Shown: positions 9,583 through 19,596 of the stretch, piece after piece
Layout: every line of letters starts with the position of its first letter
Position numbering within the stretch: the first letter of the stretch is position 1
Source of the DNA: Penicillus capitatus
Taxonomy: Eukaryota; Chlorophyta
Direction: 5' to 3'
DNA length: 64,000 bases
Assembly (NCBI GenBank): GCA_965649825.1
Contig: OZ287694.1
Coordinates: forward strand, 558,001-622,000
Program-made: the position numbers and the translations under genes
The notes under the pieces: generated by a model
The model's input: the letters and a program-made list of their open reading frames with translations, nothing else
Database searches by the model: none
Told to the model about the DNA's origin: nothing

Positions 9583-11079
9583 TCAAAAGCCAGTCATGGC
9601 GAGTTTCACGATGGCGTGGGTCTCTTCTTCAGTCTGCACGACTCCGTGAAAAGACAGGTGTGATGCGGAGAGATCGATCGCACTTGTATGCCATTCTTCT
9701 GCGTTTGGAGTTCTTTGTTCATGTCCATGGCGCCCTTGGGAAGATCCGTCTGAAACCATCGATGTTCCATGATTCCTTCCATGTCGATGCGTTGGGTTGG
9801 ATCCTTGTCCAATATCTTGTGCAGCAGGTCGCTCAGATCGGCAGAGATGGCGGGATGATCAGGGATCGTTAACGGCGCTTCTGCAATTCTCTGGCGATGA
9901 ACAGGATCGATAGCAGAGGCAAAGAATGAGGTGACTGCTCACTGTCATCATTCGTTGCGGTTTGTCTTGCCGATCGAGACTTCTTTTTTCGGTGTTATCA
10001 AAGGGATACGATGCAAAAATCATGGTGTAAAGAAAGAATCCACACAACCAAATGTCCGCTTTCTGTAAGCGACACGCAGACACACGTCATCTTCGGGATG
10101 TCGAGCAATGGAACGGGTACTTTGCTGTCATACGTCTGTCCTTGCCTTGTTGCGAAGATGGCCTCTGGTGCCATGTAGGCAGGCGTGCCCACTCTCGGAT
10201 GCGTCGATCCACACATATCGTTCTGTGCAGAACGGAATGTCGAAAAAAAAGCTTAGATGACAAGACAGACACGGCTTACCTGGCTATACCTAAAGCCACA
10301 GATTTTGAGGAGAGGCCATTGGCCACTACTCAGCAGAGCATGTTCAAGCTTGATATCATGACTTGTCACTCCCAGTTGATGGCAGTAATCTAAACTGATG
10401 ATAAGCTGCTGAAAAAACCAGCGTGTCTGATTCTCGTTGAGTCCGTCTTTCTTCTTAACCAGATCCAACAGATCGCCACCCGGAGCGTACTCCGTGACGA
10501 TGCATAAGTGTCGGGGCGTCAAGTATACCTAGAAGTTTATCACACATCGCAATTTAGCAATGCTGTAGAGAATTTGCGACAACTGAACAACCTCTTCAAA
10601 CTGGATCACGTGATGATGAAGTAAGTTTCGATGGTTCATAATCCCTTGCAACACATGCTCGTCGATCTGTCATCACAGTTCGACATTGGCGGAGTCTTTC
10701 GCCGGATGCATGTGCTTTACTTTTTCCCCGCGTTCGATGCACTTGACGGCATACTGCTCTCCTGTGCATTTGTTTTGAGCCAAGTGGACGGAGCCGAAGT
10801 CTCCGGAGCAAATGCCTTTGACCTGCCGTTGCGTCGAAAGCACTTCATCGGCAACACATTCCTTTGCTGTTTGCTTGCCTTCTTGTAGTATCTCTCATTT
10901 CTGAGAGGCGGTGCGTCCATGAGCTGTGAAGAGGGCTGCGGTGGTAGATACTCGACGGCTTCTTGGTCTCCTTCTCGCTTGTCCCTCTCCTCCTCCTTGC
11001 AAATACGCAACATCAATGGCATGCGACAGAGAAATGGATGCAGACAGAAGCGGCGGGGTCATCTGCACGTTGTCGTGTT
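9583..11079 (-). pseudogene. SnRK2-like pseudokinase, left-arm copy (probably broken)
   Basis: Eight exons align to the plant SnRK2/SNF1-related kinase fold: about 11079/11022-10879, 10822-10721, 10666-10592, 10528-10280, 10222-10121, 10062 onward, 9890-9684, 9633-9583. Kept: the Gly-loop (CSGDFGSV), beta-3 Lys (AVKCIERGEK), the APE motif (GTPAYMAPEA) and DIW. Lost: HRD reads S-H-D with Asn changed to His, and DFG reads G-F-R. The first intron uses GC-AG (10823-10878). The donor after exon 6 is mutated (AA instead of GT at about 10000) and exon 1 has a one-base frame change relative to the right-arm copy, so a full-length product is doubtful. Starts about 30 nt after the stop of the U-box gene, same strand. 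Confidence 0.8.
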
Positions 11080-11112
11080 CGTCAGGACGGGTTAACGACG
11101 AAGGCGTAAAGC

Positions 11113-12228
11113 TTAAAAGACTGTTCTGACAAGTAATGTTCGGTCTTTATACGCGTCGATGTGACATTTGACGCGTCCCGTGGCAGCTGCACGAAGGTGG
11201 ACAGCTGTCCACTGACAACGTGCATGCTGACTGTGCGCTTCGTTCAATTCATCCCCAAGAGGGTGTCCATTTTCTGTCTCGGTCTCGCAATTCTCCGACC
11301 CGTCGATTCTGACTGGGAAACTCACAAGAGTCTTGGCCGACGAACTGGTAATCGGCTCTCCCGATGTGATTTCGGTTTTGGTCACCGGGTCCTTCTCATG
11401 TCCGCGTCGCAGCCGCTCCTCAATGCTGGCCCTCTCACAAGTGACACCCGAGTCTTTCAGCACGACTGTGTCCCTCTTGACCTCCTTGCTGTTGGGACAA
11501 CAACAGAGCTGATCAAGAAGACCGGCAGACAAATCTGAAGATGGTGCTTTTTCTTTCTGCTCAAATGACTCGTAAATGGCATCGATGATATGCTTCAGCT
11601 CATACTCCAGCAGCTGGTCTTTATCTCTTCGCGCCTCGCGCATGTACTCCTTCAGCACAGCCAAGTCCTGCAACTTGGCTTCGACTGTTCTGGAATGCTC
11701 TTTCATCATGTCAACGAGGATTGTCTTCATCTCCTCTGTCCCTTCCAGATTCCTGTTGAATGCCTTCTCCATTTCGTCCTTCCACACCCTCGTCTGATGC
11801 GTCGATGCCGCCACGCTGTCGAACTTGGCTTGGCGAAGATTGTCTTGGAGGGCGAGAATGGATTGGCGCATTTCTTCCGTAATCGGCAGACTGGCCAAAA
11901 GCAGCTGTTGCAGCACGTGTTCCAGCTTCTGTGCTACGTGCTTCAGCTTCTCGTTGTTCCGCGAATCGAACAACGTCCCTGTCAAACGTGTGGACTTGCA
12001 ACAGTCTTCTATGGCTTGGTCGGCTGCATTAAACGCGTGGAGCATGAGGTCCAGCGCTGCGAGCAGTGAGGGGTCATCCACGTGAAGCTGCTCCAGTGTC
12101 TGCAGAAACGGCTTCGTTTGTTCCGCCAAAGAGGCGAGCAGTTTGCACTCTTCGGCATTCATAACGGCGAGTGCTGCACGGTCGGCGATGCCTTCGGTCA
12201 CCTTTAGGACCACGCTTATGACATCCAT
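11113..12228 (-). CDS. HeLo/MLKL-like four-helix domain + U-box-like protein, left arm
   Basis: An unbroken 371-aa ORF. Residues about 1-135 match the pattern of the MLKL N-terminal/HeLo-RPW8 four-helix bundle: an ECKLL-type helix, a PFLQTLEQL helix, an alternating Leu/Ala helix ending CKSTRLTG, and a helix ending in QLLLASLP. Residues about 150-225 form a charged amphipathic helix resembling the MLKL brace or a coiled coil. Residues about 243-310 are a U-box, but eroded: CPI is CPN, DPV is DTV, and the usual Tyr and Trp are Cys and Arg. E2 binding is therefore doubtful. A CTCTGCAG acceptor just before the ATG, also present in the right arm, suggests a 5'UTR intron. The pseudokinase gene follows directly. 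HeLo assignment is from pattern recognition only. Confidence 0.75.
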   Translation of the reverse strand: MDVISVVLKVTEGIADRAALAVMNAEECKLLASLAEQTKPFLQTLEQLHVDDPSLLAALDLMLHAFNAADQAIEDCCKSTRLTGTLFDSRNNEKLKHVAQKLEHVLQQLLLASLPITEEMRQSILALQDNLRQAKFDSVAASTHQTRVWKDEMEKAFNRNLEGTEEMKTILVDMMKEHSRTVEAKLQDLAVLKEYMREARRDKDQLLEYELKHIIDAIYESFEQKEKAPSSDLSAGLLDQLCCCPNSKEVKRDTVVLKDSGVTCERASIEERLRRGHEKDPVTKTEITSGEPITSSSAKTLVSFPVRIDGSENCETETENGHPLGDELNEAHSQHARCQWTAVHLRAAATGRVKCHIDAYKDRTLLVRTVF

Positions 12229-12600
12229 CGTGCTGCAGAGAAAGGGAAATGATGGACATTAACGACGCTGCTGCACCTACCGTACGGGACGCTGACCCGT
12301 ACTGATCATCGAATGCATCGAAACACCGCGTTCGACTTTGAAGTCATCTTCGAGCTTTCCGCGTAGTCGCGTTCAATTCTTCGAAGCTGGCAGTGGTGGT
12401 GTTCTTTCCATTGCCGCTTGTTTTCACCCCGCAGTTCGACAAACGCGTTCGATCGGACAAGTGAATGGATGAATGATGCACGTGATGGCCGCTGTCGTGT
12501 CCGTCGTTTCTCGAACACTCTGTCGTTTACATGACAGCGACAGTTGGCGTGCAGCGCTGACATGTCTAAATCTACTTTTCGTCTTTGACTGCACACTTAT

Positions 12601-13789
12601 CGGTGCTGATGTGGAGGCGATGTGACGTCGGATATCTGTGGAGAAATGATGTTCACACTTCGGCATTCCTTCCTCACATCACCACACCAGCCTCTCTGTC
12701 CAAGTCAGTGAAGTGATAAAAATGAGACGAGATCAGAAGTCCATCTGCATTGCCGTCAGGCAAAGTCTCAAACAAAGAGACGCCGACATTTACTACTGGT
12801 GCGCACCTGAAAGATTATGTACGGCGACCAGAAAACAAAAAGACTGGTCTTGGCGAAGTCGGCACATATCTGGAAATCCATCGCTCTCTATAACTGCAAT
12901 GGACACGCGGAAAGCGTCCGTGCTGATGTCAGAACTCGCCATTGGAATCAGGTCTCGACTTGTAAAAGGCAGGTTTCGACGCAGCAATACAGAACATGGT
13001 GTTTGTCTGCTGTCTCGGCGAAAGGATGAGTGGCTGATGAGAGCAGCATTTGTGAGAAATTCCGACCAGAGGAAGAGATTTTAAGATGCATCGGTACGAA
13101 AGAGAAGAAAGGGTACCTTGTCCGATATGCGCTATCGGCTGTAGTTTCAATTCTCGAATCTATGGGCTGTCTGCCGACGCAGTAGTCTGTTTCGTCGCTG
13201 TTATCTGTGTGAGTGAGGGCTGGCCAACCAGAACAAATCGCGATTTGCTGTTTGGTTCCGTCGAACGTCTCCCAGCCTCCATACTGAAAAGCACCGTTGC
13301 TAAGCGACGGATTGACGAACTCGGTCATCTACTGCCGCTTGGATCCGTAGGAAGTCAGCCTTCCCATGCGGGCGAGCGAGCGAGCCTTTTGGTGGTGCTC
13401 TTACCACTGACCAGTAGACGGCCGTCACAAAACCGACAGATTCAAGGTCAGTAGTGTCTTCGGTTTGTCGAGGCCCGAGATTGCGACTTCGAAGTGCGTT
13501 CGCTTTGCTTTTCTCCTATTGGACTCGACGCATATGTGTGGACACTTACGAAACGAACGGAAAGCTTACGGAGTCAATAGAACATCTTGGAAGTCGGATA
13601 GGCTATCCAGGACAGGCCAACAGCCCCACTCGTGCGTGTGCTTGCTCAAGAGCAGCCAAAACTGGCTCATACGGAAGAAGAAAGCCACAGTTAGAAACCA
13701 ACTCAGCAAAAAATTATCTATCGGACGCGCGATTTCCCGAGAACTCGTCGCGTTTGTCTCGTTTTTGGGCGGCTAAAGGGATCAAAGGA
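12601..13789. other. Unique spacer with hypothetical ORFs
   Basis: Between the left arm and repeat C2. The minus-strand ORF 13328-12948 (126 aa, starts MTEFVNPSLSNGAFQYGG) has protein-like composition but no recognised domain. A + strand ORF (12713-13084) overlaps it. The + strand ORF 13454-14053 runs into repeat C. None can be confirmed. Confidence 0.3.
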
Positions 13790-14420
13790 GAGTCGACAAA
13801 AGTTTTTGTCCGGGTGGTGAGACTCCATCGTCGTCGGCCCCCGAACTCAGCGCGACGTTGTCCTTTCCCCGCCGTAACCCATCCAACTCGGCGCGGGCTC
13901 GCCGGACACAACCGGTCAACTCTGATGGGACAACCCTCCTCTGTGTCCGGCGCAGGTATCGAACCCCCGCGGTCGTACTTCTCGAACTGGTCCAACTGCA
14001 CCATCCGCTTCGGGTCGATCCCCACAGTCGAGAAAACGCCGTCGCCAAGGTAAGCCCGCCCGCGACGACTTTGCCCGTGACCTGTTGACGACTTTCTCCA
14101 CCGATCACTCTACACCCGTGACGACTTCGCCGGCGACTCTTTGACGACTTTGTCGTCCACCCTCCGGATGTCACTGTGGCACTCTGTGGTCGGCAACACT
14201 ATATGTTGCATCACACTATTTATTCGAGTTATGGCTTTCCATGCGACGTGTTTTGGCGTTCAGGACATCGAGATCAAGCAATGCATTCATTTTCGATTCA
14301 CGTTTGCTTTAGCGCTATTCGTGTTTTATTCGTTCCGTGCCCAAGTCTGTGTTTCATTCACTACCATGTTTCTCCGCCGCCGGACTGATGGTGACAGAAC
14401 GGAGTTCGTCTTCTGAGCGA
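13790..14420 (+). repeat. Repeat C, copy C2
   Basis: About 630 bp nearly identical to 27781-28400, and partly to 6450-6810 inverted. The first half is GC-rich; an AAGGTAAGC donor-like site follows near 14048; then a TGACGACTTTG-type 11-mer recurs several times; the last part holds a conserved 70-90 aa ORF. C2 stands alone outside the inverted arms, so C has moved or duplicated independently. Confidence 0.75.
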
Positions 14421-14908
14421 CTAGGGTCGGTCGAATGTTAACAACCCGCTAACAAGCTCTTGCATCGTTCAGAGTCGCGTAACCAGCTTCTGCTAGAACG
14501 ACGCATGTGTTACTGGAATAACGCATCTTTTCCTTCAAAACACCATGCCAGTGCTCTCTACACATGAAGTATTTAGGAGCAAAACGTTACGACGTCGTTT
14601 ATCGATCTTCAAGTCGTGCGACCGGAGACCTTTCGCTACCGCGCTATCACACGAATGCACGGATACGTGTTCCACGGTTGGAGTTTCTCAAGTCGCCACG
14701 GCTAGGCGGCGAGTAGTTTCTCAGTCATTCAGCAGACGGATGTCATCTATAGAGTCGATGATCGTTCGAAGATGGCGAGAACGCGAACGGAATTCCTCGT
14801 TTGTACATTTGAGACGCAAGTTGCGTGAATCGATTTGCTTAATCTGTCGCTTCGCGACAGCCGAGTTGCGTGAATGAAAGATGAATGCGTTCGATGTCGA
14901 CCAATCTA
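14421..14908. other. Left edge of the 5-kb duplicated segment
   Basis: From about 14640 on, sequence matches 52752 onward. It holds the 3' flank of the dioxygenase gene. No ORF supported. Confidence 0.5.
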
Positions 14909-17355
14909 TCACGGCCCATAGTATTTGTCAGACCACGTGCCATGAAATCCGTGACCAATCTTATGCTCCAAATAAAGAATAGCAACAGGACCATCCGCAA
15001 TCTTAGCGGCGTCGAGAATCACGAATTCCGTCTTCTGACGGAATGCGTCGTAACAGAGGGCGACAATCCATCCATCCTCCTCTTCCACTCCTCCCGGTTC
15101 TGATACAGAGGCACCACCAACCGTTCCTGAGAGAATGCGTTTTCATGGTTGACCAGACGCACTTGGTATAAAGCGTGGCTCGCCGAAGGAGTAGTGCTCC
15201 CCTTTTGTCCATGTCTCCATGTCTCCGGTTTCGTGGTCGAACTGAGAGACAATGCGATCGGCGATGCGAAGAAGCACGCATAGGTGGACGCACTTTTCCC
15301 AGAACTTGTGTCGCGGTGTGTGCATCTGGATACATCAGGGTAACCATATAGGTAAAGCGCTGACGTCGTCCGACGTTGTGTGGATTCACACTGGCGAATT
15401 CCATTGCATGCGTCGTCATCTCTCTCGTCTCCACGCCGCCGTCCGGTGACAGTGTCGTTCGCTTCAACCTACGAAAAAAGTCACAGCGACAGGAAAGTCA
15501 CACGAGATGATTCAGAGACCGTGGGCCCATGTCGATATCAGGTTCGTAGACCTCGAAGCCGGGCGGCTTCTGATCGGCAATGCGGCCGAACGGGTATGTC
15601 GGATAGTGGGTCGCGTCGACGATCACATGACCGTCCTCTTCGAAGGCGTTGATGAAGTGAAACGAGAAGGTTGTCTCCTTGAGCTGCCAACGAACATCAG
15701 AGGGGTCACACAACAATGAGACGGTTGGGTAGCATGGTGTGCATGCATACCTGGTAGACCTTTGGTGCGACGTCCTTCGGTACATGACCGTCGGGTGATG
15801 GACGAGGCAACAGATGAAGCTGAAACACTCGAGGGTTTCTCGTGTGCCGTCTTTTAATACAGACATCTCACTTCGTGGACGCCGCCATCTTCGAGGTCAA
15901 GCGCGTTTGCCGCAGTGGCACTCTGATCGATGAGTTTCTTGATATCCATTCGCATTGGAAACTGGAGATCGAGTGTTGCGAGTGAGGCAATCGCATCTCC
16001 GGCTTTACCTTGTAGAAGACGTAATAGTTTTCAGTGACGCCGACGGAGTGCAAAAGTGAGAGTCTGTCAAAGGAATACTTCTGTCGAGCACGAACCTTCA
16101 GATCTTCGTCAATTTCGCAGAGGCTTATATCCGTTCGTATAAATGACGAAGAGAGGGTCGGCTACAGAAAAGAACAGCTCAAAGACCAGTTAAGCGAAAT
16201 GGATTTTGACCATGTGTTGTGTCATAGGCAAGACAGTGACGTCACGTCGCGCATCGTATACAGCGTCGCCGACGCCGAAAACGGAATCAGCATCCAGATG
16301 ACGGCAACCTAGAACGATTGGATACTTCATTAGCGCTAATGCCATGTGCCAAACGAAAAGGAGTCGCGAAAGAGCCTCACTGGAATTCTGTGGGGAAGAG
16401 AACAACTGCTTCATGCCGAGATGCCATACAGTAGAGAATAGATCTTGCTTCGATCGCGGATCGATCGTCCTCAGTGTGTAAGGGTCGAGTGCCGTCAAAT
16501 AGGCACCCTGCAAAGAAAGGCGTTGCAGAACGACGGCCGCATCACGCAACAGATGACGATACTTCTTGTGGGATGAGTAGTTTGTTTCCTGCCGCAATGG
16601 GCATTCCGTTTCCCGGGTTTCTGGGAAGGAATGACGCGAAAGGCAATGTGCCGTTCTTTGGCTCGGATCCGAACACGCCAGTAAACAACCGCCTGCCAGC
16701 CTCCTCTTCGACCATGGTACTGCGTTGCAAGCATGATGCGACTGAGAAGTGCCGCGGGGTCGGCCCTACTGAAGGGTCCGGACAAATCTGGACCGAAAGA
16801 AGGCCTTGCCGTCTCGAATGGCGATGCTTGCGATGATGCCGTTCGCTTCGAAGAACGAACGAAACGTCTCGCCCAAGAAATCAATCTCTCCAGGGCCATT
16901 CCTATCGCCACGCGTTGGATACGAATGGCATGAGAATCGCGTGTCCGCTACCGGAAGTAGGTGCCGTGCAGCTCTGCCGGGATTTCGCCTTCGACGTTCT
17001 CGACCCAGTACCCCTCGGGGCATTCTTCGACGGATGTGTAGGCGGAGAAGTAGCGCCTAGAAAAGCACAGAACGGTGCGACGACGACGCGTCATTCGGCA
17101 GCACTCTCTGCCGATGTTGGTTCGTGCACGCTCGTCCTCCGTTTGTTCCGCCAGAGAGGACGGCGACTGGGGACTCGGACGACTGGTGAAAGCTGATTCG
17201 GACGCCTTTGGGATGTCGGCAATGCGCTTCGATGCCCGATTCTTGCGAGAAAAACTGCGCGGAATGCAAAACGTGGTGCCAGAGACACTAGCGAGACGAA
17301 CGGATTTCATGTTAACAGACAACGCGAGGGAGAAAGGAATCGACTCTGCTCTCAA
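14909..17355 (-). CDS. Carotenoid cleavage dioxygenase (CCD family), copy 1
   Basis: Twelve exons: 17355-16952, 16901-16770, 16719-16563, 16507-16381, 16308-16211, 16161-16009, 15961-15872, 15819-15751, 15683-15520, 15468-15306, 15241-15163, 15099-14909. Introns are 47-72 nt, all GT-AG. They join to 608 aa without a stop, the usual CCD length. Landmarks: IPAELHGTYFRNGPG (about 125-139), RFVRT, EAGRRLFTGVFG, ALDPYTL, then the four iron-ligand His contexts: CRHLD (about 276), LLHSVGVTENYY (344), FHFINAFEED (419), HGFHGTW (598). The first is the least canonical (family HPKxD). The expected reaction is oxidative cleavage of a carotenoid or apocarotenoid double bond with Fe(II) and O2; substrate cannot be told. 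The basic/Ser-rich first ~90 residues may be a targeting peptide. Confidence 0.93.
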
Positions 17356-17548
17356 AATAAGAACTAAAGCTTATGCGATTGGGAAATCGATGTTGAACTC
17401 CAGTCATGCAAGTGTCAGCACGTGTGTGTGGTTCAGGCGATTCGTGCATCCATGATGCACGCCGTAGCTGATGTGACGCGTACCGCTCGAATCGATGCAT
17501 TCAGTCGAACATCGCTTCAAACGATCTTGGCTCCAACTGTGTATCGTC

Positions 17549-18090
17549 ATGCTGCAGTCTCTGGTAATGTTCCCTTATTTCGCGTTCATGATGACCCCGG
17601 AAACCAACGAAGTGGATGATTTGGACCGGCGATGTTTATTCGAAGATGGAATTGAGGTGACTGCCGAGTCGCTCCACATGAGGCAGCAAACAATCTCTGC
17701 CAACTGGCAACCTTTTCGGCCGATGGATGTGACTGGTCTCTCACGAACTTGTCAGTTCGGCAGAAGAACAAAGAGATCCTCGTTGTCGAACTGCCATTAG
17801 ACAAGATGTGCTGTCAGCTCATGGATACTGGAACCAAGGGTAAAGGAGATGACGTGGACATCTCATGCAAAGATGCAGCGAAGAGGTGGGTGATACTCAT
17901 GACAGTCGAATACGAGTTAACACGATCCATTGTGTCACATGACGAATACCGTCACAGGAAGACGCCCTGGCATAACATGCGTCTGGCCCCATTCCTGCCA
18001 GACGACACTGGTATTCAGCATCCCGATAGAGGTTTTAGCAATGCTTCGTCGTGTCCAAGAGATATCCGACAGAAGCCTTTCGATGGTTAG
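17549..18090 (+). CDS. Small unknown protein divergent from the dioxygenase
   Basis: Starts about 190 bp from the dioxygenase start on the opposite strand, so a shared promoter is possible. Reading from the ATG at 17549 (MLQSLVMFPYFAFMM, hydrophobic start) stays open through PFRPMDVTG. Removing a 20-nt GT...AG interval (17736-17755) brings it into the frame of KEILVVELPLDKMC, then a 33-nt GT...AG interval (17840-17872) can be spliced to reach the conserved ending RGFSNASS...KPFDG. The 20-nt interval is kept in the 55.8-kb copy, where reading through hits TAA. Pieces recur in A1 and A4. No family recognised. Either a gene with micro-introns or a decaying one. Confidence 0.45.
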
Positions 18091-19596
18091 CAGCGTCTGT
18101 GGCTGCATGGAATCGCAGTCGTGGCGATGCGTGGCAAACCGTCGTACGAATAAATCGTCTGGTGACCATTGATTCGTGTCTTTTGTGTTCGTCTGCTTTG
18201 TTCCTCTCCGACTGAGCTCCAAACCACTGCGACTTGTGTGCGGACCACCTTCCTGTTGTTCGTGCGTTGGTTCGGCGACGCAGTACGCGTCCTTCAAACC
18301 GATCGCGGAAGGCGGAGCAGAACGCAGTCGGAGGTTTGTCGACGGAGGTCGTCTGTTGTTTTCCGCAGTGATCCGACCCGGCCGGAGAGAACGACGACGG
18401 GCAGTGGAACCACGAGCGTGGAGGACGACGCATGCAGCGCAGTTTGCGTCGTCGAAAAAGAATCCTAACCGACGCGTCAGAAACCGACGGGTCGTGCGTC
18501 GACTCTCCATGCAAGTAGGCTCTCCTGCGACCGCGCATCGTCTAAGCACGTTTGTTTCTTCAAGGAGTCTCTGAGGCCAATAGATTCCCGAGCGATTCGA
18601 TATCGCCCAACGCGAAAAGGGCACCATTAGAGTTTCCCTGCCAGCGGCGCCCTCGGGAAATCCACGTGAGCCGAGTTAGCCATCACACCCAGGGGTAAAC
18701 TCATGGGCGTGTGTTCTAGATGCAGCTGTCACCTGGTGGTGGCACCTGGCTGAGGCAGCTCTGCGGTGGGATAGGCGGAGTATGCGTGGACGTGGCGTCG
18801 TTCTGAAGCGCTGGGCCCGGTCCAAGCCCCTCGCGTTCGGATCTGTCGCCGGTACCTTGAAGGATGCTGGCTTTGGAGGCCCCCACTCAGGACCCGCATT
18901 TCCCTTTTTTCTGTAAGGGTCTCTTGTTAGGTCTTTTCTTTTCGTCCTGAGTGGGTTTTTCAGTTCGCCGTATTAGCCAGTAGTTTTTTAGTACTTTGTT
19001 AGACCCTGCTCTTTCTGTTCTCCTTTCTGTGTTTAGTATAGCCTCTTTCTTGACTGTACATTAATTTTTTTTACTTCTTTCTATGTGTGCTCTGGCGACC
19101 TTTCTGTCGCGTTTACTTTGTTCATGTTTATTGTTTCCCAATTTTGTTTTTCTCATTCCCTGTGTTTTCCTGTTTGTTACTGTGCTGTTTGGGCTTGAGA
19201 CCGGCCACCTGCCTTCTTGACTGTGTGTTTTTTTGTTCGTGTTTTATTACATGTGTGTTTTTTCATCTATACTGTGTGTTTTGCTTTTTTCTGTCCCTTC
19301 CTTGTGTGTTTTTTTATTAGCGTGCGCGCCGCCTTCGCCTCCTTAGCTGGCTCTGCAGGGGGAAAGCACAGTGAAGGTGTGGGGTGAGGCTTTGCACGGG
19401 TCGGTGTCCCTGTCGTGGATGGTGACAGAAGCGGGCCCTGCAAGCTTTCGCTACCCCCCAGGTCAGATCCCTACCTCTCTCGTATAACATGACTCGACAT
19501 GTGTGTCTGCCACTAGGCTGTGAGTCAGGTCGCCGTCCGCCTCCAATGGACAGCTGGCGATATACTTCACCCGAGGGCGCCGCACGGGCAGAGGAA
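17757..19596 (+). repeat. Repeat A, copy A2
   Basis: Matches A1 and A3 throughout, including the T-rich block (about 18960-19320). At its right end it joins receptor-coding sequence, as A1 does, and then continues in the intact 3' half of a receptor gene. Confidence 0.85.
18882..18955. repeat. Conserved inverted repeat (hairpin) in A2
   Basis: The same 12-bp arms as in A1: CCCACTCAGGAC at 18882-18893 and its reverse complement at 18944-18955. Confidence 0.6.

Larger units (their letters stand above)
6450..12600 (-). repeat. Left arm of ~6-kb inverted duplication
   Basis: Read on the minus strand, this interval is collinear with 22285-28135 on the plus strand: U-box gene, SnRK2-like pseudokinase, unknown gene, acidic secreted gene, then repeat C. 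Exons, introns and parts of intergenic DNA align, with many substitutions and small indels. Arms are separated by about 9.7 kb. Copies have diverged enough that different genes are damaged in each arm. Confidence 0.85.
14640..19596 (+). repeat. Segmental duplication, copy 1 (dioxygenase + repeat A2)
   Basis: Collinear with 52752-57712 in the same orientation. It contains a complete carotenoid dioxygenase gene, the divergent small ORF and repeat A. Exons are nearly identical and introns differ slightly more. At the right end this copy continues into a receptor 3' half, while the other copy is followed by an unrelated coiled-coil gene. Confidence 0.9.
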
